Assembly: GCA_900769645.1 (NCBI GenBank)
Contig: CAAGHI010000005.1
Span: forward strand, 1 to 64,000
Direction of reading: 5' to 3'
From: Candidatus Gastranaerophilales bacterium
GTDB lineage: Bacteria; Cyanobacteriota; Vampirovibrionia; Gastranaerophilales; Gastranaerophilaceae
Length of the DNA stretch: 64,000 bases
Position 1 is the first letter of the stretch, and each line of letters starts with the position of its first letter. A program made the position numbers and the translations under genes. Positions 43,822 through 52,635 of the stretch are shown piece after piece. Under the pieces are notes generated by a model. It saw only the letters and a program-made list of their open reading frames with translations. It was not told where the DNA came from and searched no databases.

Positions 43822-43872
43822 CATTTTTCTGGGAGGAATATTTCTCAAATTGTCACAAATTGTGTAAAGAAT

Positions 43873-43901
43873 TTGTTGTTTTGTTTTGTTTGTGCTATGA
43901 T
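43873..43901 (+). promoter_or_regulatory. Promoter of gyrB
   Basis: TTGTTG 43873-43878, 17-nt spacer, TATGAT 43896-43901, about 35 bp before ATG 43939. Confidence 0.6.
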
Positions 43902-43938
43902 ATACGCAAGGGATAGTAATAATTAAGGGGAGAATTAA

Positions 43939-46482
43939 ATGGCTGATACAGAAGTTACAAACGAACAACAAAAGCAACCTCAGGCAGTTGTGGAAGAAAA
44001 AATTGAGGTCAATGAAATTCCTGATAACGACGAAAGTATTGAAACTAAGACTTCTCAAGAGTATGATGCAAGCAATATTCGTGTGTTAGAGGGTTTGGAA
44101 GCTGTTCGTATGAGACCGGGCATGTATATCGGTTCAACTTCTCAAAGAGGTTTGCACCATTGTATTTACGAGATTGTCGATAACTCTATTGATGAATCTT
44201 TGGCTGGCTTCTGTACAGATATTTTTGTAACTATTAATAAAGATAACAGTGTTACTGTTGAAGATAACGGGCGTGGTATTCCGGTTGATATTAAGCCGGG
44301 GACTAACAAATCAGCTTTGGAAATCGTTCACACAGTTCTTCACGCAGGCGGAAAATTTGGTGATGGCGGTTATAAAGTTTCAGGTGGTCTACACGGCGTA
44401 GGTGCGTCTGTTGTAAACGCTCTTTCTGAAAAGTATATTGTAGAAGTTTCTCGTCAAGGCTTTGTATGGCGCCAAGAATATATGAGAGGCGAACCTGTTG
44501 CTCCTGTTGAAAAAGTTCAAGAAACAAGCAAAACAGGTACTAAAACAACTTTCTGGCCTGATCCTGAAATCTTTACTGAAACAACTGTAATCGATGCTGA
44601 TGTTGTTTCAAACAGACTTCGTGAAATGGCGTTTTTGAACAAAGGTTTGAAAATCGTTTTCAGAGATTTAAGAACAGAACAAAATGAAATTTTCCACTAT
44701 GTTGGTGGTATTGCAAGTTATGTTGAGTTCTTGAACCAAAACAGAAATGTTTTGCATGACAAACCGATCTACATTGACAAGGTTGTTGATGGTATGCAAA
44801 TTGAAGTTGCTATGCAGTACACAGATGCATATAGTGAAAGCGTTTTGTCATTTGCAAACAACATTAACACGCATTCAGGCGGAACTCACTTGACAGGGTT
44901 CAGAAACTCTTTGACTCGTGTGTTTAACGACTATGCAAGAAAAAATAACATCTTGAAAGATTCTGATCAAAACCTATCCGGAGAAGATGTAAGAGAAGGC
45001 TTAACCGCAATTGTAAGTGTAAAAATTCCTAACCCAGAATTTGAAGGACAGACAAAAGAAAAGCTTGGCAACGCTGAAGCTATGGGCGCAACACAAGATG
45101 CTGTTCGTGACAAATTACAAGAATGGTTGGAATTCAACCCTAAGATTGCGAAAATTATTATTGAAAAGACTTTGCAGGCACAAAGAGCTCGTGAAGCTGC
45201 AAGAAAAGCAAGAGAATTGACAAGAAGAAAATCAGTTCTTGAAAATTCAACTCTTCCAGGAAAGCTTGCAGACTGTTCAAATAGAGAACCTGAAAAATGC
45301 GAAATCTACATCGTTGAGGGGGATTCAGCTGGTGGTTCTGCAAAACAAGGCAGAAACAGAATGTTTCAAGCTATTTTGCCGTTGAGAGGTAAAATCTTGA
45401 ACGTTGAAAAAGCTAGATTGGACAAAATTTATGGCAATAATGAAATTCAGTCTATGGTTCAAGCTTTCGGAATCAACATTAGCAGAAATCCTGATGAAGT
45501 TGATATCGAAAAACTTCGTTACCACAAAATCATCATCATGACCGATGCCGATGTCGATGGTGCGCACATTAGAACATTGTTGTTGACGTTCTTCTTTAGA
45601 TATGCAAGACCGTTGATTGAAAATGGCTATGTATATATCGCACAACCACCGCTATTCAAAGTTACTCAAGGCAAAACATCTGAATATATGTACGATGAAC
45701 ACGCTCTTGATAAGATGTTGAAAGAACGTGGTATCAAGAATTTGAGCTTGTCTGACAAAACTAAATCAAGAACTAAAACCGGTGAAGAGCTTTTGGAATT
45801 GGTTAAAAATATGTCAGCGTTCTACAATTCATACAACAACCCTATTTTGAACTTGTATCCGGCTGTTGTCTTGAGAGGTTTGGTTCGTTCAGAAATTACT
45901 CCTGAATGCTTCGAAGATCAGGAAAGAATGAACAAGATTATTGAATACTTGAATCATTACTTGCAAGACCACGCTAAGAACTATAATATCTCAGAAGCAG
46001 CAAATTACGAATGTTCTTTGAAGTACAACCCAGAAAATTCAAAATATGCAATTCAATTGAACTTCAATGAGGAAGAACACGTAATTATTAACCAAAATAT
46101 TATCAAAAGTTCAGAGTATAAGAGATTGAAAGCATCTTATCCGTTAATTAGAGATTATTTGATTGAAGAAGAGGATAATTTGATTTTGGAAACTGATACT
46201 GAACAATATGAAATCAATTCGTTTGAAAAACTTCAAAAATTGATTGATGATAGAGGTTCAAAAGGCTTGCAAATCCAGCGTTTCAAAGGTTTAGGTGAAA
46301 TGATGCCTCAACAGCTTTGGGAAACAACAATGGATCCAGCAACAAGAACATTGTTGAAGGTAAATGTTGAAGATGCAATGCTTTGCGATCAGTTGTTTGA
46401 TATTTTGATGGGTGATAAAGTTGATCCTCGTAGAAATTTCATCGAAACCCACGCTGTATACGCAACTAATATTGATACATAA
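43939..46482 (+). CDS. gyrB: DNA gyrase subunit B
   Basis: 847 aa, ATPase subunit of the type IIA topoisomerase that adds negative supercoils. An unusual acidic N-terminal extension of about 40 residues precedes the normal start (YDASNIRVLEGLEAVRMRPGMYIGS). GHKL ATPase: EIVDNSIDE, VEDNGRGIPVDI, VSGGLHGVGASVVNALS. Toprim: IVEGDSAGGSAKQGRNR, RGKILNVEKA, IIMTDADVDGAHIRTLLLTFFFR. The longer chain compared with about 640-aa gyrases reflects an insertion after the Toprim domain, then QRFKGLGEMMPQQLWETTMDP and the end. GGGGAG precedes ATG. Confidence 0.96.
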   Translation: MADTEVTNEQQKQPQAVVEEKIEVNEIPDNDESIETKTSQEYDASNIRVLEGLEAVRMRPGMYIGSTSQRGLHHCIYEIVDNSIDESLAGFCTDIFVTINKDNSVTVEDNGRGIPVDIKPGTNKSALEIVHTVLHAGGKFGDGGYKVSGGLHGVGASVVNALSEKYIVEVSRQGFVWRQEYMRGEPVAPVEKVQETSKTGTKTTFWPDPEIFTETTVIDADVVSNRLREMAFLNKGLKIVFRDLRTEQNEIFHYVGGIASYVEFLNQNRNVLHDKPIYIDKVVDGMQIEVAMQYTDAYSESVLSFANNINTHSGGTHLTGFRNSLTRVFNDYARKNNILKDSDQNLSGEDVREGLTAIVSVKIPNPEFEGQTKEKLGNAEAMGATQDAVRDKLQEWLEFNPKIAKIIIEKTLQAQRAREAARKARELTRRKSVLENSTLPGKLADCSNREPEKCEIYIVEGDSAGGSAKQGRNRMFQAILPLRGKILNVEKARLDKIYGNNEIQSMVQAFGINISRNPDEVDIEKLRYHKIIIMTDADVDGAHIRTLLLTFFFRYARPLIENGYVYIAQPPLFKVTQGKTSEYMYDEHALDKMLKERGIKNLSLSDKTKSRTKTGEELLELVKNMSAFYNSYNNPILNLYPAVVLRGLVRSEITPECFEDQERMNKIIEYLNHYLQDHAKNYNISEAANYECSLKYNPENSKYAIQLNFNEEEHVIINQNIIKSSEYKRLKASYPLIRDYLIEEEDNLILETDTEQYEINSFEKLQKLIDDRGSKGLQIQRFKGLGEMMPQQLWETTMDPATRTLLKVNVEDAMLCDQLFDILMGDKVDPRRNFIETHAVYATNIDT

Positions 46483-46598
46483 TAAAAAAAATTAGTGCGT
46501 TTTATTGTAACAATAATTTAACAAAACAACATATAATCTAAAGCTAATAGCAATTTTTTTTCTTTAGTGGTTTTAGAAGATATGAAAGGCGGTGTTTT

Positions 46599-47396
46599 AT
46601 GTCATTAACAGTAGGTAAAATTATGCATAGCGCTGCGTTACCTTCATTTAAAGGTAGTAGTAGCGTTGGGAATGAAAATTTTCAGGAAATAAAAGATGGT
46701 GAAAGTAAATTAAATACAGCATTGCTTGGACTTGCCGTTTTAGGCGCCGGTGCTCTTGCATCAGTTTATGCTTTTAAAAGTGGTAAAGCTGCAGGATTAA
46801 AAGAAGCTTTAGGTAAAGGTTCCGAAGCTTCAAAACCTATTGAAAGAGCTGTTGAAGAAACAGGTGAAAAAATAGGTGAAAAAATAGGAATTGCAAGTCG
46901 TAGAATTGTAAGTGTTAAGCCTAGTCCAGATGGTGAAGGAACAGTCATAAGGGAAGCTATTGGCTTCAAAGGGCCTAAGCCTGGCATGAGGTTAGAAACA
47001 GTTTATGATAATGATGGAACAGTCTTAAGCAAACGAATTTATCATCCAGATAGTTCGCCTGATTATATTGTAAAAGAAAGAATTCAAAGAGATGGTCAGA
47101 ATGTGACCAAAAAGACTTATTACGCAAACGGTAAAGTTGATCATATTAGTTATTACTCTTTTGATCCAAAAAACGAAGTTGTTAAAATAGTAACTCAGAA
47201 TAAAGATGGCGAAACATTTTTGGTACAACAAAGAGCAAAAGAGAGATTTTCATATATGTTGACAGAACAAAAGATTAAAAATATGGAATCTGACTATACT
47301 TTGGACTATTTTGATAATGATGGTTGCAAGTCTGAGTACGATAAAGAAAGAATCAAAGAGATAATTGCGAAATTAAACCTTCCATTTGAAATTTAA
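46599..47396 (+). CDS. Unknown membrane-anchored protein with an N-terminal FKG motif
   Basis: 265 aa. Residues 10-25 contain ALPSFKGSSSVG. A glycine/alanine-rich membrane segment follows (LNTALLGLAVLGAGALASVYAF, about 39-60). The rest resembles repeated beta-hairpins of the YD/MORN-like kind (LETVYDNDGTVLSKRIYHPDS, VTKKTYYANGKVDHISYY). AAAGGCGG precedes ATG. The short aromatic-K/R-G motif recurs in the AAA+ protein at 51137 and the protein at 57226, so the group may share a sorting or binding signal. Terminator directly after the stop. Confidence 0.55.
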   Translation: MSLTVGKIMHSAALPSFKGSSSVGNENFQEIKDGESKLNTALLGLAVLGAGALASVYAFKSGKAAGLKEALGKGSEASKPIERAVEETGEKIGEKIGIASRRIVSVKPSPDGEGTVIREAIGFKGPKPGMRLETVYDNDGTVLSKRIYHPDSSPDYIVKERIQRDGQNVTKKTYYANGKVDHISYYSFDPKNEVVKIVTQNKDGETFLVQQRAKERFSYMLTEQKIKNMESDYTLDYFDNDGCKSEYDKERIKEIIAKLNLPFEI

Positions 47397-47421
47397 AAAG
47401 TCCCGAAAGGGGCTTTTTTTA
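47395..47421 (+). terminator. Terminator after the FKG protein
   Basis: AAAAGTCCC-GAAA-GGGGCTTTTTTT, beginning at the stop codon. Confidence 0.9.
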
Positions 47422-47829
47422 TAGCTATCATTGTTTCCTATTTTCGTTATTTTGAGGACAACAGTGATAATTTGAGTCTGAAAAATATTGTTACGGGTGG
47501 TAATATTTGTGAAAGCTTTGCCTCAATATTTGAAATATAATTCATAGTCATTACAGGGAGGGGACTTTGTCCGCAAAAAAATAGCCTCTTTTTAGGGAGG
47601 CTTTGTGAATTAAGAATAGCTGGAAGTATGAAAAAGATTTCTTTTAATGATTATATTAAACGAAAAACTGTTGGTTGTGGCAATTAGCGGAGTGGTCAAC
47701 TTAGGGCTAGTCGATTGGGTGATATTTGTAAGATACGTTAATAGGTGCAAACTATGAATTCTCTCCCTGGTTAGGGAAAATTAGAGTGGGTGTTGATAAC
47801 TTTTGCTTGAGACATTGTGAAATTTTAAT
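47422..47829. other. Intergenic region without a supported gene
   Basis: About 410 bp. Contains a TTTTGAGGACAACAGTGATAATTTGAG stretch related to 7890-7910, and a terminator-like AGCCTC-TTTTTAGG-GAGGCT hairpin (47582-47603). A 19-codon frame starting ATGAAAAAGATT (47628) is too short to support. GTCGATTGGGTGATATTTG repeats a phrase seen near 7915. Confidence 0.5.
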
Positions 47830-48612
47830 CTATTCTGACTGAATAGACAAGTTCATGAATTCTATATCATCGTAATCAATGTAGGCTGTTTGTTTTAGAT
47901 TTCGCCCAGTGTGGATTGTGATTTCGTTCATTTGTCCAACTTTTAGTAGGTTGTTTGGGATTTTTATTCGTTGCCCGTCCCCGTTGAGTTGAATTTCTGC
48001 GATTTTGCTTCCGTTGAAGAAAACTTCTGGCGGACTTGAAAACGCGTGGGTAATTGAGTTTTGTCTTAGAGTTTTTGCCATAAGTGTGTCAATTCCAATG
48101 ATTGAGCCTATCACAAGGTAGTTCGTTTTTGTAAGAGCATTTGAGGCAATAATAAATGATTTTGAGAAAAACGGACCTATTGATTTCCCTTTGAATTCAC
48201 TTGAGTTGGCTGAATTTTCTGAGTAGTTGTCATCTCCGAGGTGAAACATTTCTGATGAAATTACGACATCTTGAACATTACTTTTTTCGATGCCTACGAC
48301 AATCGGTTTTGCGACAATTTTTTCATCAATTGTGAGTGAAAATGGCCTGTAGCCATCTTTTTGAATAGACATAATCGTGGGTGCTTTAAGGTTCGCATTA
48401 AGTTTGAATGCACCATCGCTGTCAGTAATTGTGATGTAGTCAAATTTGGGTAGGCTAACTTTTGCACCAGCGATTGGCATGTTCGTGGCGCTGTCGACAA
48501 CTCTGCTAGAATTTCCCATGCCCGTTTTCATGACTCCGCCTTCCATGACAGCAGAAAAAGTTGGAATTTGTAATAGAAAAATTAAACCAAATGTTAAAAA
48601 TAATTTTTGCAT
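47830..48612 (-). CDS. Secreted carboxypeptidase-regulatory-like (beta-sandwich) protein
   Basis: 260 aa. Signal peptide residues 1-20 (MQKLFLTFGLIFLLQIPTFSA). Residues 37-105 (SRVVDSATNMPIAGAKVSLPKFDYITITDSDGAFKL...MSIQKDGYRPFSLTID) are the CarboxypepD_reg-like fold: V-D-x3-x-P-I-x-G-A-x-V then T-D-x-D-G-x-F. The remainder is beta-rich and lacks a known domain. Ends with an acidic strand (YIDYDDIEFMNLSIQSE). Periplasmic or surface protein of unknown partner. Confidence 0.75.
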   Translation of the reverse strand: MQKLFLTFGLIFLLQIPTFSAVMEGGVMKTGMGNSSRVVDSATNMPIAGAKVSLPKFDYITITDSDGAFKLNANLKAPTIMSIQKDGYRPFSLTIDEKIVAKPIVVGIEKSNVQDVVISSEMFHLGDDNYSENSANSSEFKGKSIGPFFSKSFIIASNALTKTNYLVIGSIIGIDTLMAKTLRQNSITHAFSSPPEVFFNGSKIAEIQLNGDGQRIKIPNNLLKVGQMNEITIHTGRNLKQTAYIDYDDIEFMNLSIQSE

Positions 48613-48711
48613 AAATCCTCACTAACAGTGGTATTTTAGGGCGTTTTGGAGATTTTTAAAATATACAAATAAGAATTATTAAGAATATAAAATAAATTTT
48701 TAAAATAATAT

Positions 48712-48739
48712 TTGAAATTTAAAATGTTTTTGGTATTAT
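48712..48739 (+). promoter_or_regulatory. Promoter of tRNA-Leu
   Basis: TTGAAA 48712-48717, 16-nt spacer, TATTAT 48734-48739, 23 bp before the tRNA. Confidence 0.6.
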
Positions 48740-48762
48740 ATGGGTATGACAATTTAATTTAA

Positions 48763-48846
48763 GCCGAAGTGATGAAATTGGTAGACGTGCTAGACTCAAA
48801 ATCTTGTGTGGGCAACCACGTGCCGGTTCGAGTCCGGCCTTCGGCA
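48763..48846 (+). tRNA. tRNA-Leu (anticodon CAA)
   Basis: 84-nt type II tRNA. Acceptor GCCGAAG / CTTCGGC with discriminator A; D-arm with GGTAGAC; anticodon loop CTCAAAA gives CAA, reading UUG; long variable arm GTGTGGGCAACCACGTGC; T-arm CCGGTTCGAGTCCGG. CCA is not encoded. UUG is a common Leu codon in these genes. Confidence 0.95.
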
Positions 48847-48902
48847 AATAAAAAGAACTCCTTTTTAAGGGGTTCTTTTTATTTGCCAGTTGGACTCGAA
48901 CC
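48825..48902. repeat. Inverted copy of the tRNA 3' part around the tRNA terminator
   Basis: GGTTCGAGTCC (48825-48835, T-arm) and GGCAAATAAAAAGAACTCCTT (48843-48863) have reverse complements at 48892-48902 and 48867-48887 (one mismatch). The inner part is a strong terminator (T-run). The outer arm reproduces the tRNA T-arm on the opposite strand, which a plain terminator does not require. Gene-like repeats of the mobile region begin five bases later. Confidence 0.85.
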
Positions 48903-48906
48903 ACAA

Positions 48907-49260
48907 TGTATTTTAACGACCAGTTTGGTTTGAACGGATAGAAGTATTATTGGGGAAAGTTGGCAATATATCGGCATTTGAGGGGTAGGAAATAATTGTA
49001 TTTTATCGAGTGGTTTGGTTATAACAGATGGTGCGATTATTTTGGGTAATTGGCATTATTAGTGCGTTTGAGGGGTTGGAAGTAATCAAACCATTTGTCA
49101 TTCAAAACGGTCAAAGTGGACAAAAGTCGGTTTGACAGATGATGTGATTTATTCGGGTAAAATGGAGTATAAGTAAAGCGTATCCTGTGTTTTAGCCAAA
49201 CAAGGGCTTTTGACAAATGGTATGAGTATTTTCGGCAAAGTTCATTTTGAGAATTTTAGT
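48907..49260 (+). repeat. Iterated end of a Mu-type transposon: two 90-bp tandem units and further sites
   Basis: Unit A 48907-48996 and unit B 48997-49086 are diverged direct repeats of 90 bp (both start TGTATTTTA and contain CG-TTTGAGGGG). Within and after them, four sites share a pattern close to TTTGACAGATGGTGTGATTATTTTGGG: at about 48925, 49017, 49129 and 49209. Units B to 49140 recur at 59785-59928 in the same orientation. Iterated sites at the end of an element with a Mu-family transposase fit transposase-binding sites; direct evidence is lacking. Confidence 0.65.
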
Positions 49261-49294
49261 TTTTTGAAAAATTTTTCAATTGATACAAAACTGA

Positions 49295-49345
49295 CACAAT
49301 GCTCGGAAGTGGTGTTCCAATTTATCATCTTCGGAGCTAATGTGT
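49295..49345 (-). pseudogene. IS30 transposase remnant (left copy)
   Basis: On the minus strand the sequence translates KEHISSEDDKLEHHFRALC, identical in register to the fragment upstream of DNGSEF in the IS30 remnant at 58547-58910. Here only about 50 bp survive, directly upstream of and overlapping the start of the Mu-type transposase gene. Confidence 0.65.
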
Positions 49346-51043
49346 TCCTTGATGAAAGATAGTTATATAAATATAAAAGAAATAGCAGAGGCAAAAGGTT
49401 TAAAAAGCACTCGTTCTTTACGATTAGAGATTAATAAACCTGAAAGCAAATATATCTCTCGTGATGTTAAAGTCAATGGTGGAACTTCTTATGAAATCCT
49501 GTTTTCTAGTTTAGAACCAGAACTTCAACAAAAACTTAGAGAAGCTGAAAACAAATCAACAGAACTTGTTCCTTTAAATTATAAATCTGAAACGCTTGTA
49601 ACAGATAAAGCAAAACTTACTCGAAATCATAGAATGAACATTGTAAAAGCTGCTCTTGAAAAAAGAAAAAATTACAAGACAACAAAAGAGTCGGATTCAG
49701 ATTTTCTAGATTTATACAACACAGGATTATTTTTACCAAAAGCATATAATTTTCTTGGCTCAATTTCAATTGGAACACTTCGTAGATGGATTCAAGCCTA
49801 CAGAAAACATGAAAATGCTGATTGTCTTATTCCAAAGTATAAGTCAACTAGGCAGGGTGAATATAATACGATTTTAGATAGTGAAATGAAAAATATTTTA
49901 CTAACATTATTACTTCATCCAAGTCAGTATAAAATAGGCAAAGCAATTAAACTTACAAAAGGAATACTTGAAAAAAGAGGTTATGAATACTTGCCTTGCG
50001 ATTTGACTTTTAAAAGATATGTTGAAAACTTTAGAAAAAATAATTATGCAGAATGGGTTTTAAAACGTGAAGGGATGAAAGCATATCATGACAAGGTTGA
50101 ACCATATATCGAAAGGGATATTTCTAAAATTGAAGTTGGAGATATTATTATCGCAGATGGTCATGTTCTTAATTTTCAAGTTATTAATCCGTTTACAGGA
50201 AAGCCAACGAGAGCAACACTCGTTGGCTTTTTAGATTGGAAATCAACGGCACTTGTCGGATATGAAATTATGATGACAGAGAGTACACAATGCATAGCAA
50301 GTGCATTAAGGAATAGTATTTTAAATCTTGGAATGATACCGAAAGTAGTTTACCAAGATAACGGTCGAGCTTTTAAATCAAGATTTTTTCAAAATAACGA
50401 TTTTGATGAAAACATATTCAACGGTGTTTATGCAAATTTAAACATACATTCTGTTTTTGCAAAACCATATAATGCTAGGGCAAAAGTTATCGAACGATTT
50501 TTCTTAGAATTTCAAGAAGAGTTGGAAAAAGGAATGCCGAGTTACGTTGGTACAAGTATTGAAAATAAACCTGCTTGGTTGAAACGAGGTGAAAAATTGC
50601 ACCAAGAATGGCATAAGAAACTAACAAATAATTATGTTCCAACTGTGCAAGAGGCTATTAAATATATTAATAAATGGATTGAATTTCATAACTTGCAACC
50701 TTGCCCTAACGACCGTTCAAGAACTATTCAAGAAATGTTGGATGGTGTTCAAAAGCAACATATAAATATTAATGTTTTAAATGATTTGATGATGAAAACC
50801 GAATGTCGAACGATTAATAAACATGGAATAACATTTTTGAATATGCATTACAGGAGTGAGTGTATTTTAGGTTTGAGAGATAAATTAAATATCCGCTACA
50901 GTTTATTTGACCTTTCAAAAATTCACGTTTATTCAACCAAGGGCGAGTTTTTGTGTGTTGCACATAGAGTTCAGAAAGTTCATCCGATGGCAAGAGTCCT
51001 TGGAACGGTTAAAGACATGGAAGAATACAAGCAACAGTATTGA
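49340..51043 (+). CDS. Mu-type DDE transposase (MuA-like, rve core)
   Basis: 567 aa; the better start may be ATG 49352, since the first four codons overlap the IS30 remnant. N-terminal HTH region about residues 8-65 (IKEIAEAKGLKSTRSLRLEINKPESKYISRDVKVNGGTSYEILFSSLEPELQQKL), the Mu DNA-binding pattern; a second HTH around SIGTLRRWIQAYRK (about 145). Retroviral-integrase-fold core with Asp in IIADGHVL, Asp in VYQDNGRA and Glu in AKVIERFFLEFQEELEKG. The C-terminal Mu_C-like beta domain ends the chain. It catalyses strand transfer of the element. No MuB-like target ATPase is identifiable; the AAA+ genes downstream are much larger and have membrane-type features. Confidence 0.88.
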   Translation: MCSLMKDSYINIKEIAEAKGLKSTRSLRLEINKPESKYISRDVKVNGGTSYEILFSSLEPELQQKLREAENKSTELVPLNYKSETLVTDKAKLTRNHRMNIVKAALEKRKNYKTTKESDSDFLDLYNTGLFLPKAYNFLGSISIGTLRRWIQAYRKHENADCLIPKYKSTRQGEYNTILDSEMKNILLTLLLHPSQYKIGKAIKLTKGILEKRGYEYLPCDLTFKRYVENFRKNNYAEWVLKREGMKAYHDKVEPYIERDISKIEVGDIIIADGHVLNFQVINPFTGKPTRATLVGFLDWKSTALVGYEIMMTESTQCIASALRNSILNLGMIPKVVYQDNGRAFKSRFFQNNDFDENIFNGVYANLNIHSVFAKPYNARAKVIERFFLEFQEELEKGMPSYVGTSIENKPAWLKRGEKLHQEWHKKLTNNYVPTVQEAIKYINKWIEFHNLQPCPNDRSRTIQEMLDGVQKQHININVLNDLMMKTECRTINKHGITFLNMHYRSECILGLRDKLNIRYSLFDLSKIHVYSTKGEFLCVAHRVQKVHPMARVLGTVKDMEEYKQQY

Positions 51044-51136
51044 TATAAAAATGATTTTTATGAATATATGTAAAAAATAAAATTCATATATAGCAAAAAT
51101 ATTCTTTATGAGATTTAATATGAAAAAAGGTAATTT

Positions 51137-52624
51137 ATGAAGGTTTCTAACGTTTATTATAAAGAGTATAACTTCAAGCAAAATAAGAATAATACTCAAA
51201 ATACACACAAAGAAGTGCTGCTAAATCAGGCAGACTCGGTTGCTCCAAGATTAATGAGAACTCAACAACCTATATCTAATACTATTACTTTTAGAGGAAT
51301 TGAAGATGTTTGGGGAGACTTGAAAGATTTAACCCAAAAAACAAAAGAATCAGTTTCAGGTTTTTTTTCGAAACTTTTTAAAAACAAAGAAATTAAAATT
51401 TCTGACAAAGAAGCTTCTTTAATCGAAAATTATCTAAAAAAAGAAAATGAAATCAAAGAAGAATATGATAAAAAAATTGCAAATATAAAAGATGGTTTTT
51501 GGGATATATGGATCAATGTTTCAGAGAAAAAACGGGACAAATTACGAAAAGAAAAAGAAAAGGCTTTAAAAGTTGCATATACTTATCAAGATATTTTTGA
51601 AGAACGCGAAAAACATTCAATTGAAGAAACACAAAGATTTTATGAACTAGCGCGGCAGCTTAACCTTAGTAAAGAAGTTTTGATAGCTTTTGAAAATGCA
51701 CAAGCTGCGAGTCGGAAACGTCTTGAAATAATTAATAACCGTAAAATAATTATGAATCAAAAAGGTTTTAGTCAAATTGGAGGTTATAATGATATTAAAA
51801 ATAAGTTACAGATATTATTTATAGATAAGCTTGATGATGAAAAAGCAGGTAAGTATTTAGTAGAACCTATTCCTAATGCAATTATGTTTTTTGGACCCAC
51901 AGGGTGTGGCAAAACAACTTTTGCCAATGCGCTAGCCCAAGAAGCTGATTGTAATATTGTTACAATTCAATGTCGAGGTTCTCAAAAAGAAAAAGAAAAA
52001 CAACTTTATAATAAGTTAGAAGGTTATACAACAACTGATGAATTTGGAGATGAAGTTGAAGTTCCTGGCATTTTGCAAAAATCTCAAAAGAACTTTTTGA
52101 AAACACAGAAAAGAACAATAGTTGTAATTGATGAATTTGATAGATTTTTTGGGGAAGGTGTTTCAAATAAATTTATAAATGCCATGAAAGGAATTTTGGA
52201 ATCTTGCTCAGAGAATTACCATGTTACTTTTTTGTTGACTTCTAATAAACCTCAAAAAATACCATATGAATTAAGAAATTCTCATCGAATATCTCCGAGT
52301 ATTCCGATGGCACCTCCAACTAAACTTGATACAGTTGCTGTTATTGAGCATTATCTTCAAGGTTGTCAAACAGAAGATATTGATTATAATAAAATTCTTG
52401 ACGAGCTATTTAAGTTTGCTCCTGATGAAAAATACAGTAATACGCACTTGAAAGCAATATGTGAAATTGCTACTGATGAAATTAAACCAGAGAATGTACC
52501 ATTATCAACAGAAATGATTTTGGAGGCAATTAAACAATATGACAACTCAACAGAAGACCATAATCTTTTACGAATAACAAAAGATTATTTGAATCAGTTT
52601 GAAAATGATAAAGCAAATATATAA
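51137..52624 (+). CDS. AAA+ ATPase with an N-terminal coiled coil and TFRG motif
   Basis: 495 aa. Residues 1-50 are polar and look disordered, then ITFRG (50-54). A charged coiled coil covers about 90-205. The AAA+ module starts IGGYNDIKNKL (214-224), as in FtsH/Cdc48-type ATPases. Walker A is GPTGCGKTT (253-261), Walker B TIVVIDEFD (327-335), sensor 1 LLTSN (366-370), followed by PYELRNSHRI. All nucleotide-binding residues are present, so it is expected to be active. It is followed after 11 bp by a pseudo-AAA+ membrane protein, suggesting an active/inactive pair. Function unknown; not MuB-like in length or motifs. Confidence 0.75.
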   Translation: MKVSNVYYKEYNFKQNKNNTQNTHKEVLLNQADSVAPRLMRTQQPISNTITFRGIEDVWGDLKDLTQKTKESVSGFFSKLFKNKEIKISDKEASLIENYLKKENEIKEEYDKKIANIKDGFWDIWINVSEKKRDKLRKEKEKALKVAYTYQDIFEEREKHSIEETQRFYELARQLNLSKEVLIAFENAQAASRKRLEIINNRKIIMNQKGFSQIGGYNDIKNKLQILFIDKLDDEKAGKYLVEPIPNAIMFFGPTGCGKTTFANALAQEADCNIVTIQCRGSQKEKEKQLYNKLEGYTTTDEFGDEVEVPGILQKSQKNFLKTQKRTIVVIDEFDRFFGEGVSNKFINAMKGILESCSENYHVTFLLTSNKPQKIPYELRNSHRISPSIPMAPPTKLDTVAVIEHYLQGCQTEDIDYNKILDELFKFAPDEKYSNTHLKAICEIATDEIKPENVPLSTEMILEAIKQYDNSTEDHNLLRITKDYLNQFENDKANI

Positions 52625-52635
52625 GGTAAATTTTT

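Noticed and set aside
47628..47687. 19-codon open frame in the gap after 47.4 kb
   Set aside because: Too short and with only a weak ribosome site; no other support.
51137..52624. MuB target-selection ATPase for the transposase
   Set aside because: Length, coiled coil, FtsH/Cdc48-like start and membrane partner do not fit the roughly 300-aa MuB type.
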